A DNA stretch of 64,000 bases from Acidobacteriota bacterium (lineage in GTDB: Bacteria > Acidobacteriota > Vicinamibacteria > Fen-336): NCBI GenBank assembly GCA_011526565.1, contig WYBL01000020.1, positions 38,891 through 102,890 on the forward strand, written 5' to 3'. Position numbers and translations under genes: made by a program. Shown one piece after another: positions 20,951 through 29,990 of the stretch (the first letter of the stretch is position 1; the number at the start of each line of letters is the position of its first letter). The notes beneath the pieces are model-generated. The model searched no databases, had not been told where the DNA came from, and was given only the letters and a program-made list of their open reading frames with translations.

Positions 20951-22044
20951 GCCTCGACCGCCTGCCGACCCCGGCCCCTGTCGTCGACCTCGACGTGCTC
21001 GAGCGCAACCTGGCGCGGATGGCGCTGCGCGCGCAACAGGCGGGCCTCGCGCTCCGCCCGCACGCGAAGACCCACAAGACGCTCCAGATCGCGCGCCTGC
21101 AGCTCGCCGAAGGTGCGATCGGCCTGACCGTCGCCAAGACGGCCGAAGCCGAGGTCTACGCCGGCGCCGGCTTCGAGGACCTGTTCGTCGCCTACCCCGT
21201 GGTCGGCGTCGGCAAGCCCGAGCGGCTGCTGGCCGTGGCCCGCCGCGCGAAGCTCGCGGTCGGCGTCGACTCGGTGGAGGGAGCGCGCGCGCTCGGCGTG
21301 CCGTTCGCCGCGGCCGGAATGCGGCTGCGGGTTCGCATCGAGATCGACTGCGGGCAGCGCCGCACCGGCGTACGGCCGGAGGACGCCGCCTCGCTCGCCC
21401 GCGAGGTCAGCGCGCTGCCCGGCCTCGAGCTGGAAGGCGTGTTCACCCACGGCGGCCACGCCTACGAGGCGACGAGCGATGCGGAGCGCGGCGCTCGCGC
21501 CGGCGAGGAAGCCGCCCTGGTCGCGACCGCCGCGGCGGCGATTCGCGAGGTGGGACTCGCCTGCCCGGTCGTCTCGCTCGGCTCGACGCCGACGCTCGAG
21601 GGCCTCGGCGATGCGATGGGGGGCGCGGGCGTGACCGAGGCCCGGCCGGGCAACTACGTCTTCCACGACGCGACCCAGGTGGCGCTCGGGAGTTGCACGC
21701 TCGAGGACTGCGCGCTGAGCGTGCTGGCAACGGTCGTCAGCGTGCCCGCCCCCGACCGGGCCGTGCTCGACGCCGGCAGCAAGGCGCTCGCGGCGGACGG
21801 CCGCCGCCCGACGCCGGACGGCCACGGGATCGTCGTCGGCACCCGCAGCCGGGTGGCCCGCCTCTCCGAGGAGCACGGCGTCGTCGCCGTCGCGCCGGGG
21901 GACGCGTTCCACGTCGGGCAGCGGGTGCGCGTGGTCCCCAACCACGCCTGCGTGGTCTCGAACCTCCACGACGTGCTGTATGCCGTGCGCCGCGGGGAGG
22001 TCGAGGAGGGCTGGCCGGTCGCCGCCCGCGGCCGCGTCGAGTAG
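20947..22044 (+). CDS. D-threonine aldolase-like PLP enzyme (alanine racemase fold)
   Basis: A 365-residue fold-type III PLP enzyme. The N-terminal TPAPVVDLDVLERNLARM and RPHAKTHK, with the PLP lysine in HAKTHK near residue 41, together with the metal-binding H and C of PNHACVV near the C-terminus, match D-threonine aldolase and D-serine dehydratase-like enzymes (DSD1). Expected chemistry is metal-assisted cleavage or dehydration of D-beta-hydroxy amino acids. The ATG overlaps the radical SAM stop (ATGA), making it the last gene of that transcript. Confidence 0.9.
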   Translation: MSLDRLPTPAPVVDLDVLERNLARMALRAQQAGLALRPHAKTHKTLQIARLQLAEGAIGLTVAKTAEAEVYAGAGFEDLFVAYPVVGVGKPERLLAVARRAKLAVGVDSVEGARALGVPFAAAGMRLRVRIEIDCGQRRTGVRPEDAASLAREVSALPGLELEGVFTHGGHAYEATSDAERGARAGEEAALVATAAAAIREVGLACPVVSLGSTPTLEGLGDAMGGAGVTEARPGNYVFHDATQVALGSCTLEDCALSVLATVVSVPAPDRAVLDAGSKALAADGRRPTPDGHGIVVGTRSRVARLSEEHGVVAVAPGDAFHVGQRVRVVPNHACVVSNLHDVLYAVRRGEVEEGWPVAARGRVE

Positions 22045-22079
22045 CGGCCCCGTCCCAGCTTCTCGTGCCTGCCGGATCG

Positions 22080-22106
22080 TTGACATTCCATTACTTGACT
22101 AGTCAA
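22080..22106. promoter_or_regulatory. MarR operator overlapping promoter
   Basis: A perfect 12-base palindrome TTGACT-AGTCAA occupies 22095-22106, directly downstream of a consensus TTGACA (22080-22085). Its place between the -35 box and the marR start, and its size, suit a MarR-dimer operator. Repression of marR and the co-directional yceI-like gene is the natural reading. Confidence 0.6.
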
Positions 22107-22142
22107 TCATTGCTCGATTACCTTTCTCGCATGGAGCCCGGC

Positions 22143-22631
22143 ATGAGTCGCATCCGACAGGAGATCCGCCAGCGACGACCGTTCCCGTCGCGCGGCCAGG
22201 AGGGCGCCGTCGCCCTGCTGCGCACGGCCGACCTCGTGCGGCGCTTCGTGGCCGCGGTGCTGGAGCCCCACGACCTGACACTGCAGCAGTACAACGTGCT
22301 GCGGATCCTGCGCGGCGCGGGGGCCGAAGGCCTGCCCACGCTCGAGGTCGGGGTGCGGATGATCGAGCAGGCGCCCGGCGTCACCCGCCTGCTCGACCGT
22401 ATCGAGGCCAAGGGCCTCGTGAGCCGCGAGCGCTGCCCGCACGACCGGCGCCAGGTGACCTGCCGGATCACGCCGGCGGGACTCGCGCTGGTCGCCCGCC
22501 TCGACCAGCCCGTGCTGGAGGCCGACGACGCCTGCTTCTCGAAGCTGTCCGCGAAAGAACTCGACGACCTGATCCAGTTGCTCGACGCCGTGCGCAGTTC
22601 CCTTCATCCCCCTTCCCAACCCGAGGAGTGA
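22143..22631 (+). CDS. MarR-family transcriptional regulator
   Basis: A 162-residue MarR protein. QYNVLRILRGAG begins the winged helix, VRMIEQAPGVTRLLDRIEAKG is the recognition region and VSRERCPHDRRQVTCRITPAG the wing. I choose the ATG at 22143 (MSRIRQEIRQRR) over 22131 because GGAG lies six bases before it, whereas nothing precedes 22131. Its stop is 8 bases before the YceI ATG, so both genes form an operon, a pairing common in bacteria. It probably represses both through the palindrome upstream; the inducer is not evident. Confidence 0.92.
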   Translation: MSRIRQEIRQRRPFPSRGQEGAVALLRTADLVRRFVAAVLEPHDLTLQQYNVLRILRGAGAEGLPTLEVGVRMIEQAPGVTRLLDRIEAKGLVSRERCPHDRRQVTCRITPAGLALVARLDQPVLEADDACFSKLSAKELDDLIQLLDAVRSSLHPPSQPEE

Positions 22632-22639
22632 AACCCGTC

Positions 22640-23251
22640 ATGAAGTCCCTGTCCCTGCTGTTCGCCGCGACCCTCGCGGCCGTCCCCGCCCTGCCGGCCG
22701 TCGCCGCCGACGTGTGGACCGTCGACAAGACCCACTCGGAGCTCGGTTTCTCCGTTCGCCACCTGGGCGTCTCACGAGTGCGCGGAGCCTTCAACGACTA
22801 CGCCGTGCGCGTCGAGGCCGACCCGAGCCGTCCCGAGAATTCGAAGGTGGAGGTCACGATCCAGGCCGCGAGCATCGACACCCGCAACCAGGGCCGCGAC
22901 AACCACCTGAAGTCGCCCGACTTCTTCGACGTCGCCACCCACCCGACGATCACGTTCAAGAGCACGTCGATCAAGGCTGCGGGCGAGAACCTCTACCACG
23001 TGACCGGGGACTTCACGATGCGCGGCGTCACGAAGCAGCTCACGATCCCGGTCACGTTCACCGGCTTCTCGAACATGCGCGGTACCGACAAGGCCGGCTT
23101 CGAGCTGGAGACCACCATCAACCGCAAGGACTACGGCGTCTCCTGGAGCGCAGTGCTCGACAACGGCGGCCTGGTGGTCTCGGACGACGTGAAGATCGAG
23201 ATCGCGCTGCAGATGAACAAGGAGAAGCCGGCGGCGCCGGCCGCGCCATAA
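22640..23251 (+). CDS. YceI-family periplasmic lipocalin-like protein
   Basis: A 203-residue secreted protein. A signal peptide (MKSLSLLFAATLAAVPALPA, cleaved after AVAA) precedes the YceI beta-barrel: VWTVDKTHSELGFSVRH, GRDNHLKSPDFFD, TITFKSTSI, VTGDFTMRGVTKQLTIPV and GFELETTINRKDYGVSW. YceI proteins bind isoprenoid-type lipids such as polyprenols in the periplasm. The frame is open from GTG 22628, but ATG 22640 starts a proper signal peptide and has GAGGAG upstream. It is the second gene of the marR operon. A hairpin follows about 30 bases after the stop. Confidence 0.93.
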   Translation: MKSLSLLFAATLAAVPALPAVAADVWTVDKTHSELGFSVRHLGVSRVRGAFNDYAVRVEADPSRPENSKVEVTIQAASIDTRNQGRDNHLKSPDFFDVATHPTITFKSTSIKAAGENLYHVTGDFTMRGVTKQLTIPVTFTGFSNMRGTDKAGFELETTINRKDYGVSWSAVLDNGGLVVSDDVKIEIALQMNKEKPAAPAAP

Positions 23252-23282
23252 CTCCTCCGGTCGTCACGGGCGCGCTCCGTTC

Positions 23283-23303
23283 GCGGGGCGCGCCCCGCTT
23301 CTT
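23283..23303 (+). terminator. Probable terminator after the yceI-like gene
   Basis: GCGGGG-CGCG-CCCCGC (23283-23298) forms a six-base-pair GC stem within a 16-base palindrome and is followed by TTCTT. It lies between convergent genes and may serve both, although the T-run favours the plus strand. Confidence 0.5.
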
Positions 23304-23314
23304 CGTGGGGCGGC

Positions 23315-25135
23315 TCAGGCGCCGCCGGCCAGCAGCAGGCGCTCGGCGAGGACCAGGGCATCGACGGGCCAGAACTCCGCCGGCCTTGGCCGGCGCGTGG
23401 CGTCGTGGGCCCGGCAGCTCAGCACCAGCCGCGCCCAGCGCGCGGGCACGCTGCTGCGGCCGTGGATCGCGCCGAGCAGGGCGCCCGCGATCGCGGCGTT
23501 GGTGTCGGTGTCGCCGCCGCGGCGCACCGAGCGCACCACGCCCTCCTCCAGCGAACGCGCGTGCAGCGCCTCGAAGAAGGCGTTCTGCAACGCGATCAGC
23601 ACCCAGCCGTCGGATCCGGCATCGGCGCGCCGCGGCACCTCCGCGGCCGCCAACAGGGTGTCGAGCACGGGCTTCTCGCCACCCGCCCGCCGCGTCCAGG
23701 CCACGGCAGCCTCCCACGCGGCCCTTCCCCCCGCGCCCGTGCGCAGCGCGTGAGCCAGCGCCACGACGTACGCCGCGCAGGCGTCCCCGCACACCGCGTG
23801 CGGGTGGGTCAGCGCGCTGTCCTGGCGCGCGAGGTCGGCGGCGGCCTCCGGCGGAAGCGCGTGGGCGAACACGGCGAGCGGCGAGACCCGCATCAGCGAG
23901 CCGTTCGCCTGGGAGTCCGCCTTGGGGTGGCCCGCGAGCGCGCCGGCGGTCGTGCCGCCGATGTCGAACGGGCCCGAGGCGCGCCACGCGTGGTACGCCG
24001 CGAGCGCGCCCGCCGGGTCGTACTTCCCCGCCGCCACGATCGATCGCGCGAGGGCGAGCGCCATCTCGGAGTCGTCGGTCGGCTGGCCGGCCAGCGTGTT
24101 CCAGGTTCCGCCGTCCTCGAGCTCGCGCGGACCGTCGCCGTGTCGCGCGGCGATCGCCTCGGCGCGTTCGAACTCCACCAGGCTGCCGAGGCTGTCGCCC
24201 GCGAGCTGGCCGAGCAGGGCCCCCTGCGCACGTGACAGCAGTCCCGCGTCGCGCACGGTGCGGCCCGGCTCGAGGACGACCGGCTGGAAGCGGGCCGCGG
24301 GCCCCTCGAGCGAAGCGCGCCACTCGCGCCCCGCGAGGTCCGCTGCGACCTCGGGCGAGCCGGCGAACGCGCGCTGGCACTGGCTGCGGCCGTCGGCTGC
24401 ATAACGCACGGGCTGCCCGTCCTGGTCGAGCAGGACTCCACCGGCGCCGCGAACGAGGGCGTGGCCCGCCGCGTAGTCCCACGCCCCCGGCGCGTAGAGC
24501 GACACCGCCGCCGCCGCGTCGCCGGCGGCCACCAGCGCCAGGCGGTGGGCGATGCTGACGACGGCGCGGAAGCGGGCCGGGCGCAGCGCGTCGAGGTTGC
24601 CTTGCGGCCGGCGATCCGCGCCCGAGGAGACGAGCACGACGTCGGTCGGCCCGAGTCGTGCGGGGAACGTAGCAGGCGCGGGCCGCCCGTCGCGGGTGAC
24701 CGGGCCGCAGCCTTCGGCCCACGCGTACAGCGTGCCGTCGTCGTCGGGATAGGCGAACGCGAGGACCACGCCGAGCACCGGCAGCCCGCCGTGGGCGAGC
24801 CCGATCGAGACGGCGCTGCCGCGGCGGCCGACGAGGTAGTCGCGGGTGCCGTCGTTGGGATCGACCAGCCACACGGGCGCTCCCGGCGCCCCCTCCGCCG
24901 CGCCGGTCTCCTCGCCGAGGTAGCCGAAGTCCGGGTGGGCGGCCAGCAGCCGCGCGCGGATCGCGCGCTCGGCCTCGACGTCGGCATCGGCCTTGTCGGG
25001 ACCGTGGCCGCGCGGCCCCCCGGGCCGGTGGAAGTCGGCGGCGAGGATCGCCCCGGCCTCGCGGGCGGCGGCGATCGCGGTCTCGAGCGGGCCTTGCAGG
25101 GAGAGCACGCCCGATTCTACGCGGCGCTCGTTCAC
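23315..25135 (-). CDS. Fusion: inositol monophosphatase-like domain + ADP-ribosylglycohydrolase
   Basis: A 606-residue two-domain protein. Residues ~15-265 are an IMPase/CysQ-type phosphatase: GEETG, WLVDPNDGTRDYL as the metal motif and GAWDYAAGHALVRGAGG as the late motif. Residues ~300-600 are an ADP-ribosylglycohydrolase (DraG/ARH type): GALLGQLAGDSLGSLVEF, PTDDSEMALALARSI, NGSLMRVSPLAVFAHALPP, and the metal-binding RRGGDTDTNAAIAGALLGAI. Both active sites look intact. It could remove ADP-ribose from a substrate and dephosphorylate a product; that coupling is inference. GTG 25135 overlaps the stop of the upstream small gene; a GTG at 25108 is a later alternative. Confidence 0.88.
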   Translation of the reverse strand: MNERRVESGVLSLQGPLETAIAAAREAGAILAADFHRPGGPRGHGPDKADADVEAERAIRARLLAAHPDFGYLGEETGAAEGAPGAPVWLVDPNDGTRDYLVGRRGSAVSIGLAHGGLPVLGVVLAFAYPDDDGTLYAWAEGCGPVTRDGRPAPATFPARLGPTDVVLVSSGADRRPQGNLDALRPARFRAVVSIAHRLALVAAGDAAAAVSLYAPGAWDYAAGHALVRGAGGVLLDQDGQPVRYAADGRSQCQRAFAGSPEVAADLAGREWRASLEGPAARFQPVVLEPGRTVRDAGLLSRAQGALLGQLAGDSLGSLVEFERAEAIAARHGDGPRELEDGGTWNTLAGQPTDDSEMALALARSIVAAGKYDPAGALAAYHAWRASGPFDIGGTTAGALAGHPKADSQANGSLMRVSPLAVFAHALPPEAAADLARQDSALTHPHAVCGDACAAYVVALAHALRTGAGGRAAWEAAVAWTRRAGGEKPVLDTLLAAAEVPRRADAGSDGWVLIALQNAFFEALHARSLEEGVVRSVRRGGDTDTNAAIAGALLGAIHGRSSVPARWARLVLSCRAHDATRRPRPAEFWPVDALVLAERLLLAGGA

Positions 25136-25323
25136 TCCCCGGCCGCGGCCGGCACGAACGCCTCGCAGCGGACGACGGGCTGCGGCGGGTAGCGCTTGAG
25201 CAGCGGACAGTGGATGAACACGCTGCCGCGGTCGGTCGTCACGTAGCGCGGCGGGGCGGCGCAGGAGTGGCACAGCGAGCCGGGGAACGGACGCCCCTCC
25301 ATCCCGCGCGACGGCGCCGTCAC
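25132..25323 (-). CDS. Small Cys-rich protein (possible zinc ribbon)
   Basis: A 63-residue protein starting at GTG 25323, overlapping the stop of the upstream gene (GTGA); ATG 25302 is an alternative. It contains LCHSC, then HCPLLKRYPPQPVVRCEAF, giving four cysteines that could bind one zinc. Similar short unnamed proteins with a CxxC-x(n)-C-x(n)-C pattern and a YPPQPV-like motif occur in high-GC bacteria. Function not known. It is coupled on both sides, between DUF6335 and the fusion enzyme. Confidence 0.65.
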   Translation of the reverse strand: MTAPSRGMEGRPFPGSLCHSCAAPPRYVTTDRGSVFIHCPLLKRYPPQPVVRCEAFVPAAAGE

Positions 25324-25688
25324 GTCCGCGGGCGGCGCGGAGGCACGAGCTCGGCGCGGTGGCGGTCGCGCCGGCTCAGCAGTTCGAACGAGCTGTGCAG
25401 CTCGTGGGTGTCTTCCTCGAGCAGGCCGTAGGCGCGGCCGATCGCGTCGACCACGTTCTGGTCGGGCGTGGCCCCGGCCCCGCCGGCGACGTCTTCGCCG
25501 ACGTAGGCGTTGTCGAGCGGCCGCTCGTCGGGGTCGCCGACGCGGAAGGTCTCGTCCTCGTGCGGGATCTCGATCCGCCGCGGCCGCGTCGAGAGCGGCA
25601 GCACGCCCGTGCGCAGGGCCTCGGCCGCGACCGCGGTGCCCGAGCGCTGGTGCGGCACGACGTCGGGTCGCGCGTCCGCCTTCTTCAC
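25320..25688 (-). CDS. DUF6335-like hypothetical protein
   Basis: A 122-residue soluble protein from GTG 25688. The segment [25 protein letters not shown] followed in part by [22 protein letters not shown] resembles the uncharacterised DUF6335 family, in which a VAGG-TPDQ-VDEIG core is followed by a DRHRWEL-like end. No catalytic motif or membrane segment is seen. It leads the short minus-strand operon with the Cys-rich protein and the fusion enzyme, and is divergent from the AIM24 gene with 127 bases between. Confidence 0.7.
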   Translation of the reverse strand: MKKADARPDVVPHQRSGTAVAAEALRTGVLPLSTRPRRIEIPHEDETFRVGDPDERPLDNAYVGEDVAGGAGATPDQNVVDAIGRAYGLLEEDTHELHSSFELLSRRDRHRAELVPPRRPRT

Positions 25689-25815
25689 GCCTCAACCCTG
25701 CGCCTGCGCGGGCCGGGCCGTCAAGCGGAATCCCGCCCCGCCCTTGAAGCCAGGCGGGCGGCGGACGACAATGATTCTTTCCCGCGCGGGACGCGCGCCA
25801 CGGAGGGACGAAGCG

Positions 25816-26619
25816 ATGGGCCGGATGGACGTGGTCGACTACAAGGTCTACGGCGACGACATGCAGTTCGTGGAGGTCGAGCTCGACCCCGAGGAGGCGG
25901 TGGTCGCCGAAGCCGGCGGCATGATGTTCATGGACGACGGCGTCGAGATGGAGACCATCTTCGGCGACGGCTCGCAGCAGAACTCCGGATTCCTCGGCAA
26001 GCTGATGGGGGCCGGCAAGCGGCTGCTGACGGGCGAGTCGCTGTTCATGACCATCTTCGTCAACAAGGCCTCGGGCAAGAAGAAGGTCGCGTTCGGCGCG
26101 CCCTACCCCGGCAAGATCGTCGCGATCGACCTCTCCGACGTCGGCGGCACGTTCATCGCGCAGAAGGACTCGTTCCTGGCCGCGGCCAAGGGCGTCCAGG
26201 TCGGCATCGCGTTCCAGCGCAAGATCGGGGCCGGGCTGTTCGGCGGTGAAGGCTTCATCATGCAGAAGCTCGAGGGCGACGGCCTCGCCTTCGTGCACGC
26301 GGGCGGCACCCTGTACGAGCGCAACCTGGCGCCGGGCGAGATGCTCCGCGTCGACACCGGCTGCATCGTCGGCTTCCAGCCCTCGGTCGACTACGACGTG
26401 CAGTTCGTCAAGGGCGTGAAGACCGCGCTGTTCGGCGGCGAGGGCCTGTTCTTCGCCACCCTGCGCGGCCCGGGCAAGGTGTGGCTGCAGTCGCTGCCCT
26501 TCTCGCGCCTGGCCGGCCGCATCTTCGCGGCGGCCCCGCAGACCGGTGGCGGCGGCCGAGGCGAGGGCTCGATCCTCGGCGGCGTCGCGCTCGGCTCGCT
26601 GCTCGGCGGCGACGAGTAG
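25816..26619 (+). CDS. AIM24/TIGR00266-family protein
   Basis: A 267-residue protein of the AIM24 (TIGR00266, UPF0076-unrelated) family, which folds as a beta-rich trefoil-like structure. Typical blocks are [55 protein letters not shown] and [20 protein letters not shown]. The tail ([20 protein letters not shown]) is Gly-rich. GGAGG lies about nine bases before ATG 25816. The bacterial role is unknown; yeast Aim24 is mitochondrial. Monocistronic here, convergent with the glycosyltransferase gene. Confidence 0.92.
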   Translation: MGRMDVVDYKVYGDDMQFVEVELDPEEAVVAEAGGMMFMDDGVEMETIFGDGSQQNSGFLGKLMGAGKRLLTGESLFMTIFVNKASGKKKVAFGAPYPGKIVAIDLSDVGGTFIAQKDSFLAAAKGVQVGIAFQRKIGAGLFGGEGFIMQKLEGDGLAFVHAGGTLYERNLAPGEMLRVDTGCIVGFQPSVDYDVQFVKGVKTALFGGEGLFFATLRGPGKVWLQSLPFSRLAGRIFAAAPQTGGGGRGEGSILGGVALGSLLGGDE

Positions 26620-26634
26620 CCGCGGCCACCGTCG

Positions 26635-28110
26635 TCAGCGCCGCCGCAGCCTCCACACCCGGTCGCACTCGCTGCCGTCCGGCTTGCGGGTGACCAGCGC
26701 CAGCTCGCCCAGGTCCTGCCACCCGGCAGGATCCGGGCGGCGGCGCCCGGGGGCCAGCGGCGACACGACGAGATACGTCGGCTTGCGGCTCGTCCAGTCC
26801 TCGAGCGCCCAGCGCGCGTTCCCCGCCAGCAGGTCGACGTCGTCGAGCCCGAAGCGGGCGTCGCGCTCCCAGGCCAGTTGCAGCGCCCAGGCCGTCGTGC
26901 GGCGCGAGCCGCTGTGGGTGACGACGTAGATGCCGGTCGGATGCGCCGCCGCCTCGCGCTCCAGGAAGGCCAGCGTTTCGACGACGCCGTAGCCCGAGGG
27001 CCAGGCGTCGACGAACTGCTGGCGGTCGATGGCCGGCAACGGCGCCTGCCGCGGGTCGACCAGCAGCGCGGCGTCGAAGCGCAGCGGCAACGCGGCCGCG
27101 AGCGCCACGAGCACGGCCGCGGCGAGGCGGCCGCCGCCGAGCGCGCGCCAGGCCGCCGTGCCGCCCGCACCGGCGAGCACGCACAACGGTGCGACCGCCG
27201 GCACGACGTAGCGCGGGAACCACAAGGTCGACACCGCGAGCAGCGCCAGCAGCGGCAGCCCCGCGGCCAGCAACGCGAACGCGGCTTCGCCGCGCCGCTC
27301 GCGCAACCCGCGCACCAGCCCGGCGGCCGTCAGCAGCAGGAGGGCCGGGGTCAGGTAGGCCCACAGCCACTCGCCGAGCAGGGCCGCGTTCTCGGCGATC
27401 CGCGGCACGAGCTGGCCCTCGTCCTTCTCGACCGCGACGCGCACGGTCGAGGTCTGGCGGAAGAACACCACGAGCGGCCAGCCGGCCGTGGCGGCGAACA
27501 CCGCGAGCGACAGCCCCGCGCGGCGCCAGGCGGCCCTCTCGCGGGGAGCGAGACACAGCGCGGCGAGCAGCGGCAACGCCACGAAGAGCACGCCGAGCGC
27601 CTTCGAGAACACGGCGCAGGCGAGCAGCAGGCCCGTGGCGACCGCGTGACAGCGCCCGCCGCCACGGACGCTCGCCGCCGCGGTCCACAGCGCGAGCCCG
27701 GAGAACGCGGCGCCGTGGGGATCGGTCAGGAACAGCCGCTCGTGGAACACCGCGAACGGCGCGAGCGCGTAACACAGGCCGGCCGCGAACCCGGTCGCCT
27801 CGTCCCACAGCCGGCGCGCGGCCAGCACCACGCCGAGCAGGGCCAGCGTGCTCAGGGCGGCCGTCACGGCCCGCGCGACCAGCACGGCCTCGGGCCCGGG
27901 CGGCACGAACAGCGCGCCGACGAAGATGCCGAGCCCCTTGCCGTACTGCCAGGGCTTCTCGAGGTTGAATCCCTCGGCGATCTGCACCGACCAGCGGGCG
28001 TGGCCGACCTCGTCGAGGAACGGCGGCAACGCGTCGAGGGCCAGAAACCGCAGCCCGAGGTGGAGCGCCAGCAGCGCGACCCACGGAGCGGCCAGGCGCA
28101 GCGCCTTCAC
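26635..28110 (-). CDS. PMT-type (GT-C) membrane glycosyltransferase
   Basis: A 491-residue polytopic protein with about ten to twelve hydrophobic segments and a C-terminal soluble part. The first loop has FLDEVGHARWSVQIAEG, whose D-E pair is the catalytic motif of GT-C transferases using lipid-linked sugars, and FHERLFLTDPHGAAFSGLAL is the second loop motif. It belongs to the dolichyl-phosphate-mannose transferase (PMT/ArnT) superfamily. GTG 28110 overlaps the TRAP permease stop, so it ends the ppx-TAXI-TRAP transcript. The acceptor may be a protein, lipid A or another glycan. Confidence 0.85.
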   Translation of the reverse strand: MKALRLAAPWVALLALHLGLRFLALDALPPFLDEVGHARWSVQIAEGFNLEKPWQYGKGLGIFVGALFVPPGPEAVLVARAVTAALSTLALLGVVLAARRLWDEATGFAAGLCYALAPFAVFHERLFLTDPHGAAFSGLALWTAAASVRGGGRCHAVATGLLLACAVFSKALGVLFVALPLLAALCLAPRERAAWRRAGLSLAVFAATAGWPLVVFFRQTSTVRVAVEKDEGQLVPRIAENAALLGEWLWAYLTPALLLLTAAGLVRGLRERRGEAAFALLAAGLPLLALLAVSTLWFPRYVVPAVAPLCVLAGAGGTAAWRALGGGRLAAAVLVALAAALPLRFDAALLVDPRQAPLPAIDRQQFVDAWPSGYGVVETLAFLEREAAAHPTGIYVVTHSGSRRTTAWALQLAWERDARFGLDDVDLLAGNARWALEDWTSRKPTYLVVSPLAPGRRRPDPAGWQDLGELALVTRKPDGSECDRVWRLRRR

Positions 28111-29990
28111 GCCCGCGCTCCGCGCCCGCGCGCCACGACCAGGCCCGCGGCCAGCAGCAGCGCCCCGGCGACATCGGCGGCTGCGGCCGGCCACAGCAGC
28201 GCGAGCCCCGCGGGCACCCGCAGCACAGGCGGAACAGCCAGGAGGCGCAACACGCCCGGGGCGACGAGGAGCGCGAGACCGAGCGCGGCCGTGAGGACCG
28301 GCAGGGCGACGGCGGCCGCGGGGCCCTCGAGCAGCAGCAACTCGCCGCCGGGGGCGAGGAACGCGAAGGGCACCAGGAACGCCGGCAGCGCCCAGTGCAG
28401 CGCGCTGCGCATCGTGTCGCTCGGGGAGGCCCCGAGCTGCGCGGCCACCGCGTGACACGACAGCGCCGTCGGCGGTGAGACTTCCGAGAGCACGGCGTAG
28501 GTGAACACGAACAGGTGGGCCGCCGGCACCGGGGCGCCCGCCTCGACCAGCGCCGGAGCGATGGTCACGGCGGCGATCGCGTAGCTCGCGGTGATCGGCA
28601 GCGCGAGACCGAGCACGATCAGGGACAGGGCCGACAGCACGGCGACGCCGGCGAGCGAACCGCCCGCGGCCTGGACGACGATGCCGGACAGCTTCAACCC
28701 GAGGCCCGTCAGGTTCAGCGCGCCGACCAGGATGCCGGCCGTCGCACAGGCCGCGGCCACCGGCAGCAGCGACTCCCCCGCGTCCTCGAGCGCGCGCACC
28801 AGCTCGCGGGGCGGCCGCTCCTCCGCCGGCAGCAGCAGGCCGACCAGCAGCGCGAGGGCGAGGCCGGCGATCGCGGCCAGCGTGGGCGAGAAGCCGAGCA
28901 GCAGCGCGGCAAACAACGCGAGCAGGCTGCCGAGGTGCGGCCAGCCGGCGCGCAGCGTGGTCCACAGGTGGGGAGCCGCCTGCTCGGCCATCGCACTGGC
29001 GGCTTCGGCTTCGACCCGCAACAGCAGGCCGAGGTAGTACAGCCCGCACGGCACGATCGCCCAGCGCACGACGTCCGCGTAGGCTGCGCCCGTCAGCTCG
29101 GCCATCAGGAACGCGGCGGCCCCCATCACCGGCGGCGAGAGCACGGCGCCGACGCCGCCCGCGGCAAGCAGCCCGCCGGCGACCGCGGGCGAGTAGCCCG
29201 CCCGCAGCAGCAGCGGGCCGGCCACGGAGCCGAGCGTCACCGTGGTCGCGACACCGGACCCGCTGGGCCCGCCGAGGAGGAACGAGGCGAGCGTCACCGC
29301 CCGCCCCGCGCCGCGGCGCCCCGCACCGGCGGCGGCGCGCGCGACGTCGAGGAAGAAGCGGCCCGCGCCGCTGCGGTCGAGCACCGCGCCGTAGAGCGCG
29401 AAGAGCGCGACGAAGGTGGCCGACACCGCGAGCGGCGCGCCGAACAGCCCCTCGAGCCCCAGGAACTGGAACGCGAGCACCCGTTCCCACGAGTAGCCGC
29501 GGTGGCCGAACGGCGCCGGCAACGCGGCGCCGAACACGGCGTAGAGAATCGCGAGCAGGCCGAGCAGCGGCAGGGCCGGGCCCGTCGTCCGGCGCGCCGC
29601 CTCCAGCACCAGCACGATCAACACGGCCGCGGCGGCGAGATCGAGCCCGGACGGCCGCGTGCCGCGGTAGACGAGCGCTTCGAAGTCGAGCGCCATCCAA
29701 GTCACGATCACGAGCGGCGCCACGGCCGCGAGCACGTCGACCGCACGAGCCAGCCGCCCTGGCCCGGCACCGGAACCCGTCCGATACAGCGCCGGTACCA
29801 GGGCCAGGGCGAGTGCGAGGTGCCCGGCGCGGACCAGGTGCGCGGGCCAGAGGAAGGCGACGGCCAGCAGTGCGAAGGCGCCCAGCGCGGCGGCGAGCAG
29901 TCGCACCGGCACCGGGCGCGCCTGCCGTGCGTGGGCCCGCAGGTCGCGGTAGGCGGCGGCGTCGCCCGGCGCCCCCGCCGGTGCGCTCAG
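28107..29990 (-). CDS. TRAP transporter fused 4TM/12TM permease (DctQM)
   Basis: About 627 residues, almost entirely hydrophobic, of the TAXI-associated TRAP permease class where the small and large subunits are fused. Typical blocks are LLGGPSGSGVATTVTLGSVA, GGLLAAGGVGAVLSPPVMGA and SEVSPPTALSCHAVAAQLGA. It imports an organic anion using ion gradients with the TAXI binding protein. No ATG is available. The CTG at 29990 overlaps the binding-protein stop (CTGA) and gives MSAPAGAPGDAAAYRDL. The first GTG is 26 codons on at 29912, just before the first membrane helix. I use the CTG with moderate certainty. Confidence 0.88.
   Translation of the reverse strand: MSAPAGAPGDAAAYRDLRAHARQARPVPVRLLAAALGAFALLAVAFLWPAHLVRAGHLALALALVPALYRTGSGAGPGRLARAVDVLAAVAPLVIVTWMALDFEALVYRGTRPSGLDLAAAAVLIVLVLEAARRTTGPALPLLGLLAILYAVFGAALPAPFGHRGYSWERVLAFQFLGLEGLFGAPLAVSATFVALFALYGAVLDRSGAGRFFLDVARAAAGAGRRGAGRAVTLASFLLGGPSGSGVATTVTLGSVAGPLLLRAGYSPAVAGGLLAAGGVGAVLSPPVMGAAAFLMAELTGAAYADVVRWAIVPCGLYYLGLLLRVEAEAASAMAEQAAPHLWTTLRAGWPHLGSLLALFAALLLGFSPTLAAIAGLALALLVGLLLPAEERPPRELVRALEDAGESLLPVAAACATAGILVGALNLTGLGLKLSGIVVQAAGGSLAGVAVLSALSLIVLGLALPITASYAIAAVTIAPALVEAGAPVPAAHLFVFTYAVLSEVSPPTALSCHAVAAQLGASPSDTMRSALHWALPAFLVPFAFLAPGGELLLLEGPAAAVALPVLTAALGLALLVAPGVLRLLAVPPVLRVPAGLALLWPAAAADVAGALLLAAGLVVARGRGARA

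Noticed and set aside
22131..22133. ATG 22131 as marR start
   Set aside because: No ribosome-binding site precedes it, while its own GGAG is correctly spaced for the ATG at 22143.
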